A stretch of 60,740 bases of DNA from an uncultured Clostridia bacterium (GCA_934270565.1 CAKQPR010000010.1:1-60740); one strand, 5' to 3'. Numbered from the stretch's first letter, positions 1-8,658 are shown. Program-made: numbers and translations. Notes: generated by a model not told the origin, from the sequence alone.

Positions 1-2
1 TT

Positions 3-224
3 TTAATCTTTTACAACACCGACGATAATCACCCGACGGTAATTAAGAGGAAAGACACGGAAGAATTTATTTCGCACCTTAACGACATAGCGAGCAACGG
101 CAAAACCGCAACAAACGACTGCCCGAACACAACGGGAAACAACAGCCCCATCGTACAAAAGGAAAACTCGCTTGAACCTCAAGGGTTCAAACGAGTTTCA
201 CTTGGCGGAGAGAACAGGATTTGA
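3..224 (+). CDS. Possible 3' end of an unidentified protein (5' partial)
   Basis: A reading frame is open from the window edge and stops at 222-224, giving about 73 residues of a hydrophilic tail (for example DTEEFISHLNDIASNGK). Codon choice resembles the neighbouring genes and the other forward frames are closed early. No domain is recognisable. The frame runs through the tRNA terminator hairpin and ends inside the opposite-strand tRNA gene, which is unusual and lowers confidence. It may be a real gene converging on the tRNA or a chance opening. Confidence 0.35.
   Translation, partial: LIFYNTDDNHPTVIKRKDTEEFISHLNDIASNGKTATNDCPNTTGNNSPIVQKENSLEPQGFKRVSLGGENRI
164..199 (-). terminator. Intrinsic terminator of the tRNA-Ser gene
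   Basis: Read on the minus strand, an AAACTCG-N-TTGAACC arm pairs with GGTTCAA-N-CGAGTTT and is followed by a T-rich tract (TTTTCCTTTTG). It lies directly downstream of the tRNA 3' end. Confidence 0.75.
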
Positions 225-292
225 ACCTGCGATACCTTTCGGTATACCCGCTTTCCAAGCGAGCACATTCGACCGCTCTGACATCTCTCCGC
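203..292 (-). tRNA. tRNA-Ser (anticodon GGA)
   Basis: The minus strand folds as a 90-nt class II tRNA. The acceptor stem GCGGAGA pairs with TCTCCGC, the anticodon arm is CTCGC-TTGGAAA-GCGGG with anticodon GGA, a long variable arm follows (TACCGAAAGGTA), and the T arm contains GGTTCAAATCC. The 3' CCA is encoded. A long variable arm with GGA identifies it as a serine tRNA reading UCC/UCU codons. It has its own promoter and terminator. Confidence 0.95.
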
Positions 293-307
293 GTTCGGAC
301 GGGAAAT

Positions 308-336
308 ATTATACCAAAAAAGACGGAATAAGGCAA
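308..336 (-). promoter_or_regulatory. Promoter of tRNA-Ser
   Basis: On the minus strand, TTGCCT (331-336) and TATAAT (308-313) are separated by 17 bp. Transcription would start about 8 bp before the mature tRNA 5' end. Confidence 0.7.
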
Positions 337-547
337 GCGTTTTGGGGTGCATTCGGAAAAAATCGGCAGAACGCGGCATTTTCGGGGTATTAAGCGGCGA
401 GTTTCACGCCCGAAAACCGAGCCGAAGCCTACCGGACTCGAACGAAAAAGCGGAAGAAACAGGCGCGCGATTTGTCGCTCGGGCTGAGGGCGAGCGGGAA
501 AAGCGGGCAAAAAGCTCAAAAAAATCGAAAAAATCGTGTATTTTCGC
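337..547. other. Intergenic stretch without a recognisable feature
   Basis: Between the tRNA-Ser promoter and the tpiA promoter I see no RNA gene, repeat or convincing coding frame; open frames here overlap one another and lack ribosome binding sites. Confidence 0.5.
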
Positions 548-576
548 TTGATAAAACGGCGCAAATTTATTATAAT
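548..576 (+). promoter_or_regulatory. Promoter of tpiA-gpmI
   Basis: TTGATA (548-553) and TATAAT (571-576) are separated by 17 bp, with the ATG of tpiA 35 bp downstream of the -10 element. Confidence 0.8.
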
Positions 577-611
577 AGATACGGCTTAAGAAAGAGTCAA
601 GGAGAACAAAA

Positions 612-1373
612 ATGAGAAGACCGATAATAGCAGGCAACTGGAAAATGAACAACACGAAAGCGGAAGCGGAAGCGCTCATCACGGCGCTGAAGCCTCTGGT
701 TAAGGAAGTGAAGGGCGTAGACGTAGTGGTATGCGTGCCGTTCACGGACGTAGACAAAGTAAAGAAACTCGTAAAGGGCTCGAAGATCCGCGTAGGCGCG
801 CAGAACGTGTCGTGGGCGGACAAGGGCGCGTTCACGGGCGAAATCAGCGCGGCGATGCTTGTCGAAGCCGGCGCGGAGTATGTCGTAATCGGGCACAGCG
901 AGCGCCGTCAGTACTTCGGTGAAACGGACGCGACGGTAAACGCGCGTACGCTTCAGGCGCTCAAATACGACCTTAAACCGATCGTGTGCGTAGGCGAAAC
1001 TCTGGAAGAGCGCGAGAACAAGCTCACCGAAAAAGTGCTTCTCACGCAGATCACGGGCGCGTTCGAGAACATCGACGAAGAAGCGGCGAAGAAGATCATC
1101 GTGGCATACGAACCCGTCTGGGCGATCGGCACGGGCAAAACGGCGACCGCTCAGCAGGCGAACGAGACGATCCGCTTTATCCGCAAAACTCTCGCAAAGA
1201 AGTACGGTCGCATCACGGCTAACCGCGTCCGCATTCAGTACGGCGGCAGTATGAACCCGAAGAACGCGGCAGAGCTTATGGCGACGAGCGACATCGACGG
1301 CGGGCTTATCGGCGGCGCGAGCCTCAAAGCGGACGATTTCGCGGCGGTGGTACGCGCGGGCTCGAAAAACTGA
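612..1373 (+). CDS. tpiA: Triosephosphate isomerase
   Basis: This 253-residue cytoplasmic enzyme interconverts dihydroxyacetone phosphate and glyceraldehyde 3-phosphate in glycolysis. Family hallmarks are all present: the substrate-binding Lys11 in GNWKMN, the catalytic His95 in GHSERR, the catalytic Glu167 in AYEPVWAIGTG followed by the flexible loop, and the C-terminal phosphate-binding IQYGGS and GGLIGGASL segments. Length is normal for the family. The ATG has an AAGGAG ribosome binding site. gpmI follows after 18 bp, so the two glycolytic genes form an operon driven by the promoter just upstream. gapA and pgk, frequent partners of these genes, are not in this window. Confidence 0.97.
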   Translation: MRRPIIAGNWKMNNTKAEAEALITALKPLVKEVKGVDVVVCVPFTDVDKVKKLVKGSKIRVGAQNVSWADKGAFTGEISAAMLVEAGAEYVVIGHSERRQYFGETDATVNARTLQALKYDLKPIVCVGETLEERENKLTEKVLLTQITGAFENIDEEAAKKIIVAYEPVWAIGTGKTATAQQANETIRFIRKTLAKKYGRITANRVRIQYGGSMNPKNAAELMATSDIDGGLIGGASLKADDFAAVVRAGSKN

Positions 1374-1391
1374 AACGAAGAGGCGTTTAAG

Positions 1392-2915
1392 ATGAAAAAA
1401 ACGGACGCTATAATCATAATGGACGGCTTCGGCGAGCGCGCGAGCCTCATAGGCAACGCGGTTCGCAAGTGCGGAGTGCCGTATCTTACCTCGCTGATGG
1501 CAAAATACCCGCATACTCTTATCGAAGCGAGCGGCAGAGCCGTGGGGCTTCCCGCGGGACAGATGGGCAACAGCGAAGTGGGGCACCTCAACCTCGGCGC
1601 GGGCAGAGTCGTATATCAGGACATAACCAAGATCGACAAAGCCATCGAGGACGGCGAATTTTTCACCAACCCCGTGCTTCTGGGCGCGATCGAAAACGTT
1701 AAAAAGAACGACACGGCGCTTCACCTCGTGGGGCTCACCTCTGACGGCGGCGTGCACAGCTCGATCAACCACCTTTTCGCGCTCATCGATCTTGCAAAGC
1801 GCGAGAACGTAAAGCGCGTTTATATCCACTGCGTAACCGACGGTCGCGACGTTCCGCCGGACAGCGCGATAAAGTATGTTCGCGAAGTCGAGGACGAAAT
1901 CGCAAAGCTCGACTCGTCGGCGCGCGTGGCGACGGTAGTCGGCAGATATTATTATATGGACCGCGACAACCGCTGGGAACGCGTGAAAAAAGGCTACGAC
2001 TGCGTTTTTGCGGGCGTGGGCGAAAAATTCGACACCGCGTCGCACGGCATCGAGAAATCGTACGCGAATAAGGTTTACGACGAGTTCATCGAGCCCGTCG
2101 TGGTCGGCGATTACGACGGCGTTAAACCGAACGACAGCATAATTTTCTACAACTTCCGCTCCGACCGTGCGCGCGAAATCACCCGCGCGGCGATCTATCC
2201 CGATTTCGACTGCTTCGAGCGGGCGGGCGGCTATAAGCCCGTTTACTACGTCGGAATGACGCAGTACGACGCAACTTTCACCGGAATTCACACCGCATTC
2301 GCGCCCCGCGAGCTCAAAAACACGCTCGGCGAGTACCTCGCGGCTAACGGCTTTACGCAAGCCCGCGTTGCGGAAACCGAAAAATACGCGCACGTCACGT
2401 TCTTCTTCAACGGCGGCGTGGAAAAGCCGAACAAAGGCGAAGAGCGCGTTCTCGTCGCAAGCCCGAAGGTCGCAACCTACGACCTTCAGCCCGAAATGTC
2501 CGCGCCCGAAGTGCTCGAAAAGGCGCTCGGCGTAGTCGGGAAAGTGGACGTTCTTATTCTTAACTTTGCAAACTGCGATATGGTCGGACATACCGGAGTT
2601 TTCGACGCTGCCGTAAAAGCGGTGGAAACCGTCGATAAATGCCTCTCCAAGCTCGTTCCCGCAATTCTCGCGACGGGCGGAACGGCGCTCGTAACCGCAG
2701 ACCACGGCAACGCCGAGCAAATGTGCTTCGACGACGGTTCGCCGTGCACTTCGCACACCACAAATCCCGTTCCGTTCGTAGTGGCGGGAGAAAAATACGT
2801 AGGCGCAACGCTCCGCGACGGCGGCGCTCTTTGTGACGTGGCTCCCACGCTTTTGGACGTTATGGACGTTAAAAAACCTCCCGAGATGGAAGGGGAAAGT
2901 CTCATAATTCACTAA
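1392..2915 (+). CDS. gpmI: Cofactor-independent (2,3-bisphosphoglycerate-independent) phosphoglycerate mutase
   Basis: This 507-residue enzyme converts 3-phosphoglycerate to 2-phosphoglycerate. It belongs to the alkaline phosphatase superfamily and depends on two metal ions, usually Mn. The N-terminal metal site starts at IIIMDGFG. The phosphorylated nucleophile is Ser61 in GQMGNSEVGHLNLGAGR. The inserted phosphotransferase domain contains HCVTDGRDVPP and the GRYYYMDRDNRW block, and the C-terminal metal residues lie in NCDMVGHTG and TADHGNAEQM. Length is typical. It is the second gene of the tpiA operon, with a GAAGAGG ribosome binding site, and is followed by a strong terminator. Confidence 0.97.
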   Translation: MKKTDAIIIMDGFGERASLIGNAVRKCGVPYLTSLMAKYPHTLIEASGRAVGLPAGQMGNSEVGHLNLGAGRVVYQDITKIDKAIEDGEFFTNPVLLGAIENVKKNDTALHLVGLTSDGGVHSSINHLFALIDLAKRENVKRVYIHCVTDGRDVPPDSAIKYVREVEDEIAKLDSSARVATVVGRYYYMDRDNRWERVKKGYDCVFAGVGEKFDTASHGIEKSYANKVYDEFIEPVVVGDYDGVKPNDSIIFYNFRSDRAREITRAAIYPDFDCFERAGGYKPVYYVGMTQYDATFTGIHTAFAPRELKNTLGEYLAANGFTQARVAETEKYAHVTFFFNGGVEKPNKGEERVLVASPKVATYDLQPEMSAPEVLEKALGVVGKVDVLILNFANCDMVGHTGVFDAAVKAVETVDKCLSKLVPAILATGGTALVTADHGNAEQMCFDDGSPCTSHTTNPVPFVVAGEKYVGATLRDGGALCDVAPTLLDVMDVKKPPEMEGESLIIH

Positions 2916-2943
2916 GCGAAGAGAGAAAAATTTACCCTCGGAT

Positions 2944-2978
2944 AAAATCGGACTTTCCTTGCGATTGTCCGATTTTTT
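2944..2978 (+). terminator. Intrinsic terminator of tpiA-gpmI
   Basis: AAAATCGGAC pairs with GTCCGATTTT across a 14-nt loop and runs into a T tract. It lies about 30 bp after the gpmI stop codon. Confidence 0.85.
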
Positions 2979-3032
2979 AATACGTATTCGTTTTTTAATA
3001 AATTCACATTGAAATACAAAGGAGAATAAATC

Positions 3033-3887
3033 ATGGAAAACAATGTTCAGACCCCGAAAGTTCCGTTCGGAACAAGGCTCAAAAACTTCTTCGCAAGTTT
3101 CACGCTTTACGAGATAATCTGGTTCGGCACGATAACCGTGCTTGCCGTCGTATTCGCGTTCCTGTTCCCCGAAGAGGACGTGAACGGCGTAAACGGCAGA
3201 CTTATTATGGCGCTGTACCTTGCCGACGTAATTCTTAACGTCGCGTGCGAGCTTCTTATTTCAAAGCAGAGCAAATGGAACTTCATCGTGTCGCTCGCCG
3301 TCGAAGTTACCGAAATTCTTATCTGCATCGTGTGCGCGTACCGCTTCGCGACGATGGCGGTCACTATCGTGTTCTGGATCCCGGTCGACATTATCAGCTT
3401 CATTGTCTGGAACCGCAAACGCGACGAGAAAAAGCCCGAACTCACCGAAGTCCGCAAGCTCACGTGGTGGCAGGATCTTATTCTTATAGCCGCGATAGCC
3501 GTGTGGACGCTCGTAGTCGGCTACCTTCTCACCCTCATCGAGAGCGATGACGGTATTCTGTCGTACAGCAAATGGATTTACGATATCGCCGCTTGCCTCG
3601 ACGCGTGCGCAAGCGCCGTGGGTATCGCCAACGGTCTTTTCATACTTCTTCGTTACCGCGAACAGTGGATCGCTTGGTATATCGTCGCGATTATCGAAAC
3701 GGTAATCAACATAATGGCGGGGCAGTGGATCCTGCTCGTTCTCAAAGCGGGCTACCTCACAAACACCACTTACGGCTATATCAAATGGACGAAATACATA
3801 AAGTCGCATAACGCCGCACTCGCTCCCGCTTCGACCCCCGCCGCACCCGCCGAACCGACCGAAGAAGTCGAACCCGTCGTCGAGTAA
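3033..3887 (+). CDS. pnuC: PnuC-family nicotinamide riboside/mononucleotide-type transporter
   Basis: The 284-residue protein is mostly hydrophobic with about seven predicted membrane helices between residues 25 and 255, matching PnuC topology. The last third, with EQWIAWYIVAIIETVINI, then GQWILLVLKAGYL, then YGYIKWTKY, fits the PnuC pattern in which aromatic Trp/Asn residues line the nucleoside path. PnuC proteins move nicotinamide riboside, or related vitamin precursors in paralogues, by facilitated diffusion coupled to phosphorylation inside the cell. The C-terminal 25 residues are a Pro/Ala/Glu-rich tail not typical of the family. It is a single gene between two terminators, with an AAAGGAG ribosome binding site. 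I see no NAD, thiamine or other riboswitch in its short leader, so the substrate stays open. Confidence 0.7.
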   Translation: MENNVQTPKVPFGTRLKNFFASFTLYEIIWFGTITVLAVVFAFLFPEEDVNGVNGRLIMALYLADVILNVACELLISKQSKWNFIVSLAVEVTEILICIVCAYRFATMAVTIVFWIPVDIISFIVWNRKRDEKKPELTEVRKLTWWQDLILIAAIAVWTLVVGYLLTLIESDDGILSYSKWIYDIAACLDACASAVGIANGLFILLRYREQWIAWYIVAIIETVINIMAGQWILLVLKAGYLTNTTYGYIKWTKYIKSHNAALAPASTPAAPAEPTEEVEPVVE

Positions 3888-3913
3888 ACGATTTGATAAC
3901 GGATATTTCGTCG

Positions 3914-3948
3914 AAAAAAAGCCTTTCCCGCCTCGGGAAGGGCTTTTT
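3914..3948 (+). terminator. Intrinsic terminator after the PnuC-type gene
   Basis: AAAAAGCCTTTCCCG and CGGGAAGGGCTTTTT form a near-perfect hairpin with a 3-nt loop, followed by T residues. Confidence 0.9.
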
Positions 3949-4068
3949 AAAATTATAGGGTGTTGTTTTTTGACGGCGAGCCATTCGTCAATATTGTCAT
4001 TTCGAACGTAGGCGAGACCAAGGCGAGAAATCCCCCGTAACATAAACGAAAACATACGAACACGACCA

Positions 4069-4218
4069 TTCAAGGCTTCCCCTTGGGGGGGAAGCTGTCG
4101 CGTAGCGACTGATGAGGGGTTGTTTTTTTACGTTACGATTGTTATAGCCCGACCCCTCATCCGTCTTGCCTTCGCTATCGCTTCGGCAATCCACCTTCCC
4201 CCAAGGGGGAAGACTTTA
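4069..4218 (+). repeat. Palindromic element A, copy 1
   Basis: About 148 bp. Its ends are inverted (AAGGCTTCCCCTTGGGG on the left, CCCCCAAGGGGGAAGACTTT on the right), and internally TGATGAGGGGT faces ACCCCTCATC. The same unit recurs at 8968-9114 and 53485-53631 and inverted at 31097-31241. It has no coding capacity and could fold as one long imperfect hairpin, resembling a MITE-like element. Confidence 0.8.
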
Positions 4219-4480
4219 ATAAGTAGACGCTTCTCGCCCCTGCGGGCAAGTCGACGATGGCAGGGAGCCCCTGCGGGCAAGTCGGCGATGCCCGTACTTA
4301 CTTTCAATAGAGCGTGGTAGGGGCGGACGCCCTCGTCCGCCCGACGGTATACCGTTTGAGTATAATGATACTTTGGCGGGCGTAAAACCGCCTCGGTAGG
4401 GCGGGACGCCCTCGTCCCGCCGCCAACCTCGCGGAACGCTCTTGTTTTACGAAAAAAAACAATTCCGCGTAAGCGGACAA

Positions 4481-4797
4481 TATAAAACCAAACGTAACGC
4501 TCCCTTGCCCCGTCATCTCGAGCGAAGTCGAGAGATCTCGCGGGAGCGAACGGCGAGCCGCCGTTGGCAAGTCGGCGATGCCCGTATCAACAATTAAAAC
4601 ATTATAAAACCAAACGTAACGCTCCCTTGCCCCGTCATCTCGAGCGTAGTCGAGAGATCTCGCGGAAGCGAACGGCGAGCCGCCGTTGGCAAGTCGGCGA
4701 TGCCCGTATCAACAATAAAAACATTATAAAACCAAACGTAACGCTCCCTTGCCCCGTCATCTCGAGCGCAGTCGAGAGATCTCGCGGGAGCGAACAC
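4481..4797 (+). repeat. Tandem repeat, 122-bp unit, about 2.6 copies
   Basis: Units begin at 4481, 4603 and 4725 with TATAAAACCAAACGTAACGC and contain the CGTCATCTCGAGCG.AGTCGAGAG module followed by the GGCGAGCCGCCGTTGGCAAG module. Copies differ at only a few positions; one varies through a/t/c after CGAGCG. Confidence 0.85.
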
Positions 4798-4958
4798 GGT
4801 CGTTGCGGAACGGTACCCCCCCCCCATAAATTCGCCCGCGGTGGCTCACCGCCGAGCGGAATGGAACACGAATACTTCGGAACGGTACACCCCCAAACAC
4901 CCGCCCGCAGGGGCTCCCTGCCGCGATAGTTTTTCGCGGAGGCGGGCATACTAACCCC

Positions 4959-6596
4959 GTGAAAGGAAAATTGAAAGGAATAATGCGCGGCGCGGGCGCG
5001 CTTGCGGCGTGCTCGCTCGTCGGCAAAGCGCTCGGAGCTTTGTACCGACTGCCGCTCGTTTCGATAATAGGCGACGAGGGAACAGGCGTGTATCAGCTCG
5101 CAACGGCCGTGTACGCGCTGTTTTTTACGCTCGCATGCGGCGGGCTTCCTGTCGCCGTAAGCCGCTTTGTCGCCGCCGACCACGAAACCGAACGGCTCGC
5201 GTCGATAATAGTTTGGATATCGGGCGCGATCGGGCTTGCGTTCGGAGCGGTTTTTGCGGCGCTTTCGCCGCTTTTCGCCGCCGTTCAGGGCAATTCCGCC
5301 GCCGCTGCGGCATACCTCGCCGTCGCGCCCGCGCTCGTTTTTGCAACCGTTCTGTCGGGGCTTCGCGGCTACTTTCAAGGCAAAGGAAACCTTCTCCCGA
5401 CGTCTCTGAGCCAGCTCGTCGAGCAAGCCGTCAAGCTCGTCGTCGGGCTTTGGCTCGCGCGGGTTTTCGCATCTCGCGGAGCGGCTTCGGGCGCGGTCGG
5501 AGCGCTCCTCGGCGTGTCCGTAAGCGAAATCGTCGCTTCGGGCGCGGTAGCGCTTTTTTTCGCGATAAAACCCCAAAAAACGACGAAAAGACAGCTGAAA
5601 GCCGCGGAACATACAGAAAATTTACTCGCTTCGAGCCCCCTCGAAGCCGCAACCGACGTCGCGATCGACGGCTACGGAATAAATAATAAAACCGCGGATA
5701 AAAAGCAAAACCCTCGCCGCATACCCCGCAAAACCGAAGTAAAATCGGTCGCAAAAGCGATAATCGCGGCTGCCATTCCGATAACTCTCGGCGCGCTCGT
5801 TATTCCGCTTACCGGTGTTGCGGACAGCCTGACCGTGGTAAATATTCTCTCGGCGCGCGGGCTGAGCGCCGCCGAAGCGACGGCATGTTACGGGCTTCTC
5901 GGCGCGGTGAACACGCTCGTAAATCTGCCGGTAACAATATCGTATGCGTTCGCGGTGGCGCTTTTGCCGAAGGTCGCGGGAGCGAAAACCGCCGCCGAAG
6001 CGGACGGAGAAATCCGCTTCGCAACCCGCCTCGCGCTGATTTTTTCGGCGTTTTGCGCGGCGTTTTACGTTATATTCGCACGAGATATCGTCGCGTTTCT
6101 GTATCCGTCGCTTTCTTTGCGGAGCGCTTCGCTCACCGTAACGCTTCTTCGCGCCGAAGCCCCCGCGGTTATGTACTCGTCGCTGCTCGGGGTGGCTACC
6201 GCCGCGCTTCAGGGCTCGGGGAAATCGGGCGCGGCGGCGCGCAACCTCGCCATAGGCGGCGCTATAAAAGTCGCGGTAAGCGTGGTTCTGCTTCGTTTCA
6301 CGGGCGCCGCGGGTGCGAGCGCGGGCACGGTCGCATGTTACGCCGCAACGCTCGTACTCGATCTTATCGAGCTTCGTTCTTTCCGCAGCGTAACGCTCGG
6401 GCGCGCCGCGGGAACGTTCGCCGCGATTGCGGTCGGGATAGCCGTAACGGAGCTTGCGGCGTTGGCGCTTACGGGCGCGGCTTCTATCGCGCGGCTTGCG
6501 ATAGGACTTACGGCGGGCGCGGCGGCGACGTACGCGCTTTGCGGGCGGGCTTTCGGTAAAGAAGAGCGGATAAGACTGCCTTTTTTCAAACATTAG
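4959..6596 (+). CDS. SpoVB/MurJ-like polysaccharide flippase of the MOP superfamily
   Basis: The 545-residue integral membrane protein has about 14 predicted helices. The N-terminal block GALGALYRLPLVSIIGDEGTG, the GLRGYFQGKGNLLPTSLSQL segment and EQAVKLVVGLWLA are typical of the Bacillota stage V sporulation protein B / oligosaccharide flippase group, which moves lipid-linked envelope precursors (lipid II or other undecaprenyl-linked sugars) across the membrane. A hydrophilic insert around residues 205-262 separates the two halves. Length is normal. The start is uncertain: the GTG at 4959 has a GGAGG 16 bp away, and an ATG at 4983 follows AAAGGAA very closely. Sporulation in this organism cannot be inferred from this gene alone, since paralogues occur in non-sporulating Clostridia. 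Alanine and glycine content is high, in line with the local GC-rich codon use. Confidence 0.8.
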   Translation: MKGKLKGIMRGAGALAACSLVGKALGALYRLPLVSIIGDEGTGVYQLATAVYALFFTLACGGLPVAVSRFVAADHETERLASIIVWISGAIGLAFGAVFAALSPLFAAVQGNSAAAAAYLAVAPALVFATVLSGLRGYFQGKGNLLPTSLSQLVEQAVKLVVGLWLARVFASRGAASGAVGALLGVSVSEIVASGAVALFFAIKPQKTTKRQLKAAEHTENLLASSPLEAATDVAIDGYGINNKTADKKQNPRRIPRKTEVKSVAKAIIAAAIPITLGALVIPLTGVADSLTVVNILSARGLSAAEATACYGLLGAVNTLVNLPVTISYAFAVALLPKVAGAKTAAEADGEIRFATRLALIFSAFCAAFYVIFARDIVAFLYPSLSLRSASLTVTLLRAEAPAVMYSSLLGVATAALQGSGKSGAAARNLAIGGAIKVAVSVVLLRFTGAAGASAGTVACYAATLVLDLIELRSFRSVTLGRAAGTFAAIAVGIAVTELAALALTGAASIARLAIGLTAGAAATYALCGRAFGKEERIRLPFFKH

Positions 6597-6617
6597 CGGC
6601 AACTTGCGCGCAAAACG

Positions 6618-6646
6618 TTGATTTTTTCCGTAAAACGGTGTATAAT
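6618..6646 (+). promoter_or_regulatory. Promoter of serS
   Basis: TTGATT (6618-6623) and TATAAT (6641-6646) are spaced by 17 bp. The leader to the ATG is only about 30 nt, so there is no room for a T-box riboswitch, a common control element of tRNA synthetase genes in Bacillota. Confidence 0.8.
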
Positions 6647-6683
6647 TAGATTCAAGAATCAACGCATAAGAGGTTTGTCAAAA

Positions 6684-7946
6684 ATGTTGGATTTAAAATT
6701 CGTTGTGGAAAACGCCGATAAAGTCAAAGCCGCCATGAAAACGAGAAGCGGCGAATACGACGTGGACGCCGCGGTAACGCTCGACGCGCGCCGCAGAGAA
6801 ATCCTCCGCGAAGTTGAAGCGCTCAAAGCGGAACGCAACCGCGAGTCCGCGCAGATCGCCGAGCTCAAGAAGAAAAAAGAGGACGCAACCGATCTGATCG
6901 CGAGAATGAAAGCGGTCGGCGATAAGATAAAAGAACTCGACGCGTCGCTCGCTCCCGTCGAAGCGGATCTTCGCATGGCGATGCTTTCCATTCCGAATAT
7001 TCCCGACCCGACCGTGCCGATCGGCAAGGACGATACCGAAAACGTGGAAATCAGAAGATTTCTCGAACCCACGAAATTCGACTTTGAGCCCAAAGCTCAC
7101 TGGGATCTGGGCGCTTCGCTCAATATTCTTGACCCGACTACCGCCGCCAAAATCACCGGCGCGAGATTTACCGTCTACCGCGGTCTCGGCGCACGGCTCG
7201 AACGCGCCATCTGGAACTTTATGCTCGATACGCACACCGCAAACGGATTCACCGAAATTTTCCCGCCGTTTATGGTCAACCGCGACAGTATGACGGGCAC
7301 GGGTCAGCTTCCTAAATTCGAAGAGGACGCTTACGCCGTCAAGAATACCGATTATTTCCTTATCCCGACCGCCGAAGTCCCCGTCACGAACATGCTTCGC
7401 GGCGACGTCGTGGACGAAGCCGACCTTCCGCAGTACTACTGCGCGTACACAGCTTGCTTCAGAGGCGAAGCGGGCTCGGCGGGCAGAGACACCCGCGGAC
7501 TTATCCGTCAGCATCAGTTCAATAAGGTCGAACTCGTAAAATTCGTTATGCCCGAGGGCAGTTACGACGAGCTCGAATCGCTCACCCGCGAAGCCGAACT
7601 CATTCTGCAAAAACTCGGACTTCCTTACCGCGTGGTCTGCCTGTCCACCGGCGACCTCGGCTTCTCGTCCGCAAAAACCTACGACATCGAAGTATGGATG
7701 CCTTCTTACGGCAGATACGTCGAGATTTCGTCCTGCTCGAACTTCGTGGACTATCAGGCGCGCCGTATGAACATAAAGTACCGCACGCGCGACGGCAAAA
7801 CGGGCTTTTTGCATACCCTCAACGGAAGCGGTCTCGCGGTCGGAAGAACCACCGCGGCGATCCTCGAAAACTTCCAGAACGCCGACGGCACCGTCACGAT
7901 TCCCGCGCCCCTCGTTCCGTATATGGGCGTAGATAAAATAAAGTAA
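6684..7946 (+). CDS. serS: Serine--tRNA ligase
   Basis: This 420-residue class II aminoacyl-tRNA synthetase charges tRNA-Ser, using ATP and serine through a seryl-adenylate. The N-terminal MLDLKFVVENADKVKAA and a lysine/glutamate-rich stretch to about residue 110 form the antiparallel coiled-coil arm that grips the long variable arm of tRNA-Ser. The catalytic core carries motif 2 (FRGEAGSAGRDTRGLIRQHQF, about residues 260-280) and motif 3 (NGSGLAVGRTTAAILEN, from residue 380). The start at 6684 restores the conserved N-terminus; an upstream in-frame TTG at 6618 lies inside the -35 box. AAGAGG is the likely ribosome binding site. The small membrane protein gene downstream is 22 bp away and probably co-transcribed. 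Confidence 0.97.
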   Translation: MLDLKFVVENADKVKAAMKTRSGEYDVDAAVTLDARRREILREVEALKAERNRESAQIAELKKKKEDATDLIARMKAVGDKIKELDASLAPVEADLRMAMLSIPNIPDPTVPIGKDDTENVEIRRFLEPTKFDFEPKAHWDLGASLNILDPTTAAKITGARFTVYRGLGARLERAIWNFMLDTHTANGFTEIFPPFMVNRDSMTGTGQLPKFEEDAYAVKNTDYFLIPTAEVPVTNMLRGDVVDEADLPQYYCAYTACFRGEAGSAGRDTRGLIRQHQFNKVELVKFVMPEGSYDELESLTREAELILQKLGLPYRVVCLSTGDLGFSSAKTYDIEVWMPSYGRYVEISSCSNFVDYQARRMNIKYRTRDGKTGFLHTLNGSGLAVGRTTAAILENFQNADGTVTIPAPLVPYMGVDKIK

Positions 7947-7968
7947 TTTCACGCGAGAGGATAAAACC

Positions 7969-8544
7969 GTGCTTAAAGAAGCGGGCGAATTTCTGGCTTT
8001 CATATTCGGAAATCTTTTCAAAGGTATCTGGTTTCTGATCCGCAAGGCGGGACTTTGGGTTCCGCTCGCCTTTATCGCGCTGTTTTTCATCATAGTGGGC
8101 GTTACGCGCACGCCGTTTAATACGGTAAAAGCCGTTTTTATCGCGGGACTTATCCTTACCACGGTGATAGGTATCGCTTTCGGCGTCGCCGTGAACGCCA
8201 AAAAGCTCATCGGCAGCAAGCTTCCCGAAAAGAACCGCGAGGGTAAAATTACCCGCGTAACCGTTCCCGAGGACGGAAAAACTGCCGCCGCGTCCTCCGA
8301 ACCTTCGGTTTCCGCACCCCGCAAAGCCGACGATAGTGCCGCCGCCGAGAACGAGCCCGCCTATTACGAGGACGAAGAACAGCCTAAAATCTACCGCACC
8401 CGCCGCGCCGCCGACGTCCTTATTTACGAGTACTCCGATCGCCTCGACTATTACCGCATACGCGGAGACCGCCGCGAGAAACTTTATACCGAATATAAGG
8501 CCTCCGACGGCTCCGTTCCCGCCCGCGACTTTTTAGGCAAGTAA
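7969..8544 (+). CDS. Unidentified two-helix membrane protein
   Basis: The 191-residue protein starts at a GTG preceded by GAGAGG. Two hydrophobic segments at about residues 24-46 and 53-75 form a membrane hairpin. After that comes a charged, Ala/Glu/Asp-rich linker (about 80-145) and a C-terminal basic and tyrosine-rich segment (RRAADVLIYEYSDRLDYYRI, then DRREKLYTEYKA). No family is recognised. It is 22 bp behind serS and followed by a terminator, so it is expressed with serS, but nothing ties its function to translation. Confidence 0.7.
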   Translation: MLKEAGEFLAFIFGNLFKGIWFLIRKAGLWVPLAFIALFFIIVGVTRTPFNTVKAVFIAGLILTTVIGIAFGVAVNAKKLIGSKLPEKNREGKITRVTVPEDGKTAAASSEPSVSAPRKADDSAAAENEPAYYEDEEQPKIYRTRRAADVLIYEYSDRLDYYRIRGDRREKLYTEYKASDGSVPARDFLGK

Positions 8545-8628
8545 AGTCGGTTTTCGGACGATAAAATTTATGAAACAATGTACGGTAATAAAATGAGACG
8601 ATAAAAAAGAAATAAGAGAATTAAAAGA

Positions 8629-8658
8629 ACGTTTCCGAAACTGTCGGGAACGTTTTTT
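8629..8658 (+). terminator. Intrinsic terminator of the serS operon
   Basis: AACGTTTCCGA pairs with TCGGGAACGTT (one G-T pair) and runs into TTTTT. Confidence 0.85.

Larger units (their letters stand above)
3960..4930. repeat. Intergenic repeat-dense region
   Basis: About 1 kb with no credible gene. It is built from short modules that recur across the window: TCATTTCGAACG.AGGCGAGA-type palindromes, the ~148-bp palindromic element, GTAGGGGCGGACGCCCTCGTC modules, GGCAAGTCGGCGATGCCCGTA modules, and a 122-bp tandem array. Open frames in this region change reading frame from copy to copy and are translated repeats. Confidence 0.8.

Noticed and set aside
597..2912. A 771-codon open frame on the minus strand across tpiA and gpmI
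   Set aside because: It mirrors two certain genes; biased codon use leaves the antisense frame free of stops, and the product is rich in Arg, Val and Phe with no start signal or domain.
4481..4797. CRISPR array
   Set aside because: Units are 122 bp of continuous repeat without unique spacers, and no cas genes are present; the same holds for the 81- and 182-bp arrays.
6618..6683. Upstream TTG start for serS adding 22 residues
   Set aside because: The TTG is the -35 box of the promoter and the added residues precede the conserved MLDLKFV start.
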